Source of the DNA: Alopecurus myosuroides | Taxonomy: Eukaryota > Streptophyta > Magnoliopsida > Poales > Poaceae | DNA: 64,000 bases | Reading direction: 5' to 3' | Assembly: GCA_028641055.1 (NCBI GenBank) | Contig: CM054059.1 | Coordinates: 108,884,263 to 108,948,262 of the forward strand | Part shown: piece after piece, positions 47,901 through 56,900 of the stretch | Layout: each line of letters begins with the position of its first letter | Position numbering within the stretch: position 1 is the first letter of the stretch | The notes under the pieces: model-generated | Databases searched by the model: none | Seen by the model: only the letters and a program-made list of their open reading frames with translations | What the model was told of the DNA's origin: nothing | Translations under genes and position numbers: made by a program

Positions 47901-50900
47901 ACAATGTAACGGGCAGCAGGTTTCAGACGCGCTCTTTTCCTACCCAGGGTACCTAAGGGGACTGGAAGGTTTTTAATGAGGCGGCCTGCTGATCCAAAAC
48001 TTTCTCGTATCAATAAAGAGATGATTATCAAGTCCTATCTTGTTACGGCTTTTACTTCGATTACAAGTAAGTAAGTATCCATTGCCATCAATACATCAGT
48101 ATCATTAAGTATGTTGAATATGTATAGGTCTCGGGGGCTGGTTGCTCAAGTAGCGCAGCCACAAACCCAAAGACCCGGCCTTGATGCCTATGAGTTATAA
48201 GGGCCGATTATTCGCAAACGAGTACGGCTGCAATCTTATAACCGGACAAAGGAGCCAAATTTTCTTGACTTTTCTTACTTAAGCTCGATGTGACTCGCAC
48301 TAAAGTGGCATGATTTGCTCGCTTACGATTACAATCAGCCATGAAGCCCACTGGGACTTGTCTGACCCTGTTTTCGTATAGATGTAACAACATGGTATCC
48401 ACGCGAAAGCCGGCTTACAGTACAAGATAGTCAAAAGGGTCATCTAAACCACAAGTTATGCAGAGTACAAGGCTAATAGCTGGAAACTCAACGTTTATCA
48501 AGCATAACTTCATTATCTATATGAAACAATTCCGGGTTTCGGCTTAGCAACAACAAGTTTGTTCTCTTCGAAAAAACCACACACCACAGACTCGGAAATT
48601 CGGGCCTTGGGGACTGTGGGTTCCGAAACAGAATCAAGTTGTTTTGTCGCCAAGCTCGAAAGACCCCAATGTCCGAGTCGTGGGGACTTGGGGACTTAAA
48701 GAAAAGTCCACCTGTCAAAACTCACGATACTCGGAAATAAAGAAGGAAATAAAAAGAGAGTCGGGTATCGAGAATAAGTTCAAGAATAGGCAAGTATCAA
48801 GATTATCAAAAGGCCAGAAAAGGCACAAGTATATCACGGAATAAAAGTACGTTACAAATTACGGTACCAGTATCAAAGGTGCACAGGCGCACCGTCAAAA
48901 GTATACTAGTTCTAAATACAAAGTATCGGGTATTATGATGGCATCGCCCTATTCGGCCTCCTGAGTACGGTCTTCCGGGTCTTGGTCCTGGGCTTGCTCC
49001 TTAGCTTTCCCGGCAGCGTTACCCGGACTTCCCGCATCAGGACGGACAGGCGGAGGAACAGCTGGTGTAGAGGTGAATGGTCCTGATCCTAACTCGGCCT
49101 CTCTCTTAGCAGTTTTTTCTTTCTTCCTGGCCAAATCAGCCGAACATTTTTCCAAAATATCAAAGGGAGGGGGTGCCTCCTCCAGTATGGTTTTGCCTTC
49201 AGCATCATATGAGCTCATGATCGTGCCCAGATCCATCTTATCGGCCAAAGCGGTTGCCGAGTGGCATACCGCGGATTGTATGGCCTTAAAGTCCTTGGGT
49301 ACGAACTTGGAGCCATCAGCTTTATATTCGGGGAACCCGGAAATTACCTTTGCCGGGTCAAGCTTCGGAAAATAAGCTTTAGCCAGCGTCAAGGCCCGGG
49401 TCATACCAATCCGGCAGGCTGAGCGTTTCCATATCTCGATCCAGCCAGGTACTGTGGAGCAGGCTTGAATAAGGTTTTCCTCACCCGGGTATACCTCAGT
49501 AGGCCACTTCACGGCATCCAATATAAACTTTGTACCGGCAAAAAAGGTCCGGAGCACAGTCTTCAATGTTTTAGCCTTGGCAACAGCATCTTCTTCTGGG
49601 GCCGCAAGGTTGGCACCTGCAGTTGAAACAAAGGAAGGACGTATTAGTAATCTCGAGTATCATATAATAAAGTAAAGGCATGAAGACAGTCGGCAGCAAA
49701 AACTTACTAAGCAAGATCTGATACGTATCGGTGACCTGGTCCGATAGTTTCTTCAGTGCGGTCTGAGCAGTATTGCACTTCTTCTTGTATTTAGAAACAT
49801 CCTTCTTCAAGGTTTTCATGTCATCCTCAAGGGTTTCTCTCCGCTTTACCTCGGCAAGAAGAAGTTGTTCGGTCTTGAGTAAAATTTCATCAGACCGGGT
49901 TATCTGCGCCTGTAAGTAACAAGGAACACAAGTATCAATTGGATATCATGGTAAGCTCAGTATTGCGTAAAGTACCAAACACAACTTTAGCAAGTCATGC
50001 TCGGAACTTGGGGACTAGGCATACACTACGAGATAGCAAGTATTATTACCTGATGCTTTGCGGCCATGCGCTCCAAGATATTGCTCTCTGAAGTCTTCAT
50101 AGTGAGGAGAGTCTTCATCAGTTGATCAAAAGTGTCATTACCCGTATCAGAGGACCCGGGGCCTTGGAAATTCCGAGCAGGAGTTTTCTTCTTAGTGGGA
50201 GGCGGCACCCGGGTCATTCGAATGTCGGAATCCGATGCTCCCTCTCCTGCACCCAAGGTTGCAGCTCTTCTCTTCTTGCTTGTATGGGAGGCGATCGGAT
50301 ACTCGGCTTCTTGTATGCCCGGGTTTAGTGGTGGCGATTGTTCTTCGCCGCTAGATGCGGCTGTTGTCTTATCAGCCGGGTTCCCTTTACCCGGGTCATC
50401 GATCGCCATATCCTCTTGGTCGCTGATAACGACAGTGGCCCTACGGATAGTATGAGTGAGCAGTTAGTGGGCAATCAGGAAAGGGTGATGAAAATGTGAT
50501 AGAACGTCAGGAAAGGAACTTTACCCAGGATTCACCGCAAAGTCTGAAGGGAATTCGCTGCTGGATATGGGCGAAACTGAAAAATATCAAACGAGATTTC
50601 GTAAGGGAATGGTTCAGGAAGATTGTTTCCTCCCAGAAAGGATAAGGTAAATACCAGTGCGCCGAGCCGGAGACAATGGAATATCCGGGTTAAGAGCATC
50701 ATCACCCGGGTAATTCCGAGTTGCTCTGCGCTTGGTCATGGGTGATTCCTTTAAAAACGGCCAGTGGAATAATATCAAGATAGCTCATGTATATCATCAA
50801 AGGAATACGAATTGAATACGAGGAGGTGATATGAAACCTTGAAGACGACCCCTCGGGGTTTTCTCTTAGATCCGACTTTAATTGCCGGCTCCACGTCATC

Positions 50901-53900
50901 TTCATCACTGGCGGATTCCACGTTGCCGTCAGTTTCTTCTTCTTCATCATTCTCCTCTTGTTCTGGATATCATCAAAGTTATAATTAGAAAATGAAGGAG
51001 TTACGACGAACTTAAAGGAACTGAGTAAAACCCGGAAAGCACCTTCGTCCGAATTAAAGGTCTCTTCTTGTTCCTCTGGACTCTCGGAGCTAGGAGAAGT
51101 GTTGATTTTCCAAAAATCATCATCAGCCTGAGATAAAAGTATCAATGCAAGGGTTATCAACTGTATCAAGTGGAAAGAGCGAAGGTAAAGACGTCAAAAT
51201 CGGATCTTCACCTTGGGGGCTGGGTTCTCGAGTGTGAAGGGCTCTAATCCGGCTATGTTCCGGATTACCTCAAGTTTCTCTGTCAGAAAACCCTTGATAG
51301 TTTTATGGGTATCACCAGCCGCAAAGCTGTTGTCAGAGTACCGGAGCGGGTCCGTGGTTTGCCCCGAATACTCGCACATTAACTTTGTGCGGATGGAATT
51401 GGGCTGAATTCGGAAATCGACCCAAGTTTTCACCAGGTTGAGCCCGATGAGACCTTGGGCCGCGAGAGTAGTGATTTTGGCTAGCAAAGGTTGAATTGCC
51501 TCCCTATCCGAGTCAGGGGCTAAGGCATTAAAATTTTCAGAGATGTCAAGAAGGCCCTCTGAATAACCCGGCAGTTTCTTCTGGCCGGGTGGGGAAGTGT
51601 CTCGGCAGTAAAAATATGAGAGCTGCCAGTGCTTGACGTGGGAGTTAAGGGTAAGAGGTGGCATCAGAGAATTCTTGCGGCGCTGGATAGAAACCCCGCC
51701 GCAAGCAAGAAGTGCCCCGTCACCGCTTTCACGGCACGGTTTGCACTGAAAAAGCTCGACGAAAAGAGCCAAACTTGGCAGAGTGCACAAGTATGACTCG
51801 GAAAGAACGATAAAGTGGGAGATGTTTAACACAGAATTAGGACCTATGTCAAATATGCGAAGGCCATAGTGGCTCAGAATGTCGCGGAAGAAGGGGTGAC
51901 CCGGAGGACGAAAACCCCGAGTCACGTGCTCTACAAAGCATATTACCTCATCCTTTGCTGGTGTAGGCCGGGTCTCCTTACCCGGCACCCTCCACTGGAT
52001 ATCCTCCTGAGGAGGAAGAACTCCTAGCTCGACCAGTTCTTCTAACTTGGCCTTGGTGACCGTAGATCGCGCCCAGTTGGCGGATATGGAGTTGGTGGTC
52101 TTGGCCTTGGTCGGTGTTTTTCCCTGCTTCTTGGGAGCCATGTGGTTGACCTGCAAAGCACGAGGTAGAAGGATAAAAAGAATAAGACTCGGAAATCGTG
52201 AGCTGGCCGAGTATCGGCGAGTGATATCGAGACAACATGGAAATTGCATACTATTCGGGTATCAATCTGCAGAGTAAGGTTCGAACTATCCGGGTATCAG
52301 GCATTATAATAAAAGTTATGTGGGTCTATGCACGGAAAGAGCCTTTGAGGACGATGGATGGTTGCACAGGCACCTATTGCGAATAAAAGGAACCGAAAAG
52401 GGGAGGATTTTCCGGGTGACAGAGATAAGGGTGGAAAGTCTGAGTGGCCCGAGCCCAGATTGGAGACTCCGTTTCTAGAATTATGGTAAAATCAATGAAT
52501 ATGGGCCGTAGGAAAACGCAATGAAGTCTATATCCCGCGCATTGGATGAGCTGGAATGAATGCAAGCAATCTAATTCGGTGTGACCAAGAAAACGACCGG
52601 CGGGTTGACCTAAACCTAATCTGAAGAAAGTTAAGAAATTACGGAGGCTAGTTAATGGATGTGAGAGGCTTACTGGAGGGGATCGAAGCGAAGCTCGACG
52701 GAGGCAGATGGCACAAGATTGGTGCCCTTTTGCGATTCCCGGCGGGCAGGTCGGGGGTCTGGCGGCGGATCTGGGCGGCGGTGTAGAGCGCACCATGGCG
52801 GAGCGTAGCCGGCGGCAAATAGGCTCCGGTGATGCGCGTGAGGCTTCCGTAGTGGCGCCCTATGAGCTAGAGCACTGAGGAAGAAAGAAAGAGGAATGGG
52901 GTAAATGAGCTGTTGGGGTTAGGGTTACCCCTAAGAGCCAATTTATAAAGTGTGAGTGGATAAGCCCAGTTCAACGGGCGGGAGCCGGAAGTTACGGAGC
53001 AGCAGCTATTTGATTAAACTTTGCGATATACGCTTTAAATATTGTGCAGGGTATCCGGACAGGTACAGGAAGGAGATATTCTTCATAATATCAAGATTAG
53101 TTATCGAGTGAAGTACGGGATCTTGACATTTTTGTCCGTGTTTGGACCTGGAAAGTTAAGCCAAGTACTTGGGGAAAAACCGGGTTACTATATGGCCACC
53201 ATAGAGTAAGGCCTGGCTATCTATCGAAGCACTTTAACCCGGCCTCCATACACTTGTGTGTTTGATACTATTGCAGGGAATAGCGAGCGCTTCAAGGAAG
53301 GATCCGAGAAGCCCAAGCTATTCTGGGGACTACTGATGGAGGGATAATAACCCGGTAGGCTAACTCCCAGGTGTAATCCGGCCCAAAGGACGCTGCGCAG
53401 GATCCGGCTAAGGATAAAGAAACTTTCGGAAGGCCCAAGTTTATAGGCCTAGTAACCCGGATTGTGGGTTACGGTGAAGGAAGGTTAGGGTTTGTATGCC
53501 GTGTCCGGGTAGGATCCAGGGCGCGTGTTGGAGGACAAGCCGGGGGGTACGGGTGCTTTATAAACCGACCCCTAGGATTAGTTGAGAGAGATCCAAGAAC
53601 CCTAGTAGTACCGCTTGATATCGAGCATCCAGTGTATACAAGAGATCGAGTTAATATATTGAGATCGGAGACTCGGTGACTTGATTGCCGGCTACCAGAT
53701 AGAGTTTCATCATGTTTTCCTCTGAGCTAAACCCTCTCCCAAACGCCTGTGTCGTCTTGCCCCAAGATCAGTTACCCCCGGTAACGTCTGCCGTGATTAT
53801 CCCACGACAGACACCTTGCTTCTTCATGCACTAATGGTACATTATCCAACCCTATCCTTGTTGATGATGTGTATTCCATTCGGAAGGATAATGTGGGCAA

Positions 53901-56900
53901 TGTGTTTGCCAAGTTTGTTGGTACACAAAGTGGTGTCAAGAAAAGAACCATTTGGGTTGCCAAACCTATTGTGACTAACCTCTTAGGACCCAACTTGGTT
54001 GGGAACCAACAAGCTCAAACTTGATCAATAGGTGTGGTTGGAGGGCATTGGAGACTTGGCTATCTCATGAAGAATTAAGGGATCTTCATCAATTATATTT
54101 CCTCAAGCCAAGTCATGTGGATTATATATATATCTCTTATCCAATGTTCCTCCATGCGGTAACTTGTACTTAATTCATATATCCATTTAAAGTTCCTTGC
54201 TCCCTTGCATATGTTAGTTTTGTTTCTAGCATGTGTTTGTATGTGGTGTGCTTACTACTTACCCATCTTGGTTAATCTAGTATGATTTTTTTGGTTTGCG
54301 CTCCATGTACTTGTTTGCTTTGTGTTGAGCCTTCATTGCAGTTATTGCTTATTTTAGTTGGCTCTTTGAGAGATTAATGGACTGTCCCATTTTGGGGGAG
54401 TAATATGCTCTTGGCACTTTACTATCCTAAAATGTGTGTACATGAGGAAAACCACTTAGTGTTGATACATCAATATTATCTTGTCTCTATGTGGTATGTC
54501 TTTCTCATGAGAAATTCAAATTCTAATGTCCATTAACTTTCTCTAGTTGGATTTATTTTCTTTGCCTCTTGTTAAAAAAAATGGATTATCACATTATGGG
54601 GGAGTAATAATCTATGTGCATATTACAAGCCTATAAAATGTGAACATGTGAGGTATTGCCACCTAGAATTGATATTGTTATTTATCTTGTTCTTATGTGG
54701 CATGTTGCTCAAACAAGTTCCATGTTTTCTTAAATGTGTTTTGTCTCTCTTCTATTGGTATCTTGTTTGTAAGAGAGATTCTTGTTGATTTGCATTTTCG
54801 GGTTTTATTTGAAACCTTCAAGAATCTCTATGTAAACATGTTTTTTAACTTATATCTTTTTCCACATGCTTATGTTTTGTGAATATGATAGTGAACAATT
54901 CTACCACCGAGAAATATCTCCATACATCTCTTGTCTTTGACAAGTGATAATAATTTGTGGTAAGTTTATTGATCATATTTACTTTGGCCTTGTTTCTTGC
55001 CAATGATTTGTTTGGTTTAAGTCCCTTGTGTCTTCCTTGCTCTACTCAAAATTTGTTTTGTGCTTTCTTGTGGTAGGAAAAGCAATGATCCCATACTTGC
55101 GCACTTATGTTCAAAGTAATACTTCTTTGGGTTGCACTATTCTTGGGGAAGCTATCCTACATTGAGTAGATCACCAATCTTTAAATTGGTATTGCATCTT
55201 ATTGCCTTTCTTGAGCTAGACTAGTGTTTGAACAATATATATGGAGAGTAATGATTCCATTGTTTGCATTTTGTATTCAAATGCAAGATCATAAATAATG
55301 CACTTTTCTTGGAAGAGCTCTCTTACATGCTTTTGAACACTTGTTATGTTAAAATTGATTTTATCCCAATGACTTGTCTCTTTGGAAGACGAACATTTTT
55401 CGTCTTGGTACTTTGTGTGCCATCATGAAAAGTGCAGAGGGTTGGTTTATTCTTTGATCTTATTTTCCTTTGGTATCTTCTTTATTTGGTTTCCTCAATC
55501 ATGTGTTGATTTGGGTTTTGATATAATTTGGACAACTCTCTTGCTTTTCACTTGTGTGAGTGCCTTCTTGGTTTAATTGGTGTTTTGTCCAATTTGTATC
55601 TTGTTTGGTTCTTGAAAGTTTTGTGCATGTATATTTACTATGTATATCTTTTGGCATGCTTACTTTCGTTGATCCAATATATAGGATAGACTCCATAAAA
55701 TCCTAAATGGCTAAGATGTGCATGAAATTCAAATTCATATTAATATGCACATATTTATGTGGATTTTATCCTATGTATTGTAGTTGTTCTAACTACTTTG
55801 GACCCAATGAGTTTGGGTACCATTTTATACTTGATTTTTGTTTTTAGGTACAATGGAGATACATTTGTTGCTTGCTCCATTCATAAGGAAGGTGTTCTCA
55901 CCATGGTATTATAGGAGTCAAATTACGATGATTATCAAACTCACATCCTCTTCATCACCAATGTCGTCTCGGTAACAAGTATCTATTCCATGCATACACT
56001 ATGGGGGAGCTCTTATTATATTGACCTTCTAATATTTTTGCCCATTTCGGCAATGGATGCCAATGGGGGAGAAGTTTAGAGGGTTTAAGGGAATTTGGTT
56101 TATGCTTTAGTTTCGTTCTTAAGCATTTGCCTTTCCATGCTATTGCATCCTTGCTCTTAGTTTAGCATGATTTCTTAATTCATCATATAAACCCTCGTAA
56201 AAAGGGATTTTCATCAATTACCAAAATGGGGGAGATTGAAAGTGCATGGTGCCGCCATATGTGGTTTTGGTAATTAATGAAAATCCTTATGGACTAATGT
56301 TTGCATTGAGTTATCCTTGTAGATCTTGTCCATAGGAAATAATGGAGTTCATGTGTTGAACTCTATTAGCTTCCTTGATGGCCATTATTATATTCAAGGA
56401 TTTATATGAAGAATGGTCATGGTTTGAGTTGAGCTTATTACTAATGTGTCTTGAAGAAAAGGATTAGGTGATCTTTCATTATCATCTTCAAGACATCATC
56501 ATTTGAAGTGAGAAGCAAAGATACAAGGTTGAAGGAAGTGATCAACACACAAAGCTACAAGATAGCTTTGCTTTGTCAATATAGCTTTGCGAACTAACCC
56601 ATAATATGTGTGTGTGGCATCTCTATTTGTGGTTAGGTATCTTTCCATGAGCATGAAACAAAAGGAAGATTTCATATAGCCCATGGTCTATGTCGTCGTC
56701 AAGCGGTGTTCGTCACCTATCTTGACGTGGAAGCTCAAGTGAAGCTTTTAGAAGAAATCCTATGCTTGATGCTTTCCACCCTTTTGGAGATTGTGGCCTT
56801 GTGAAGATTTGCCGACAAGGGTCTCTCCCATAATGGTGTATGGGGGAGCAACTTGCAAGTCTTCATCAAGCGAAACTTGTGCTAGCAAGCACGATCAAGA

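Larger units (their letters stand above)
43810..53809 (+). mobile_element. Element B: Tat-type gypsy element with gag-protease but no RT or integrase
   Basis: 10.0 kb, LTRs 43810-44285 and 53334-53809 (476 bp each), with about four differences by eye. TSD GACAC is perfect (43805-43809 and 53810-53814). Order: LTR, primer site, leader and gag-protease frames, residual N-terminal RT, non-coding gap, spliced antisense gene, polypurine tract (ttctggggactac), LTR. It is a relative of A: similar LTR ends, leader, protease and antisense gene. It lacks exactly what A has, and has what A lacks. Confidence 0.95.
41710..54024 (+). pseudogene. gag: gag-like gene of element C, frameshifted and split by B
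   Basis: It starts at ATG 41710 (MSFREVEHDPSF), shifts frame near 41775, runs open to 42671, then shifts back to the original frame for 42672-43809. The middle is serine-rich and acidic. The part after 42690 is a long heptad-like coiled coil (EEYELRVTLEEKLESIEELY). Two CCHC fingers follow. The first (CFKCKIEGHHVRSF) has lost its last cysteine to F. The second begins CYLCREKGH and is cut by B at 43810; its last cysteine is encoded just after B, near 53830. The frame ends at TGA 54022-54024. The usual copia pol never follows. Confidence 0.75.
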
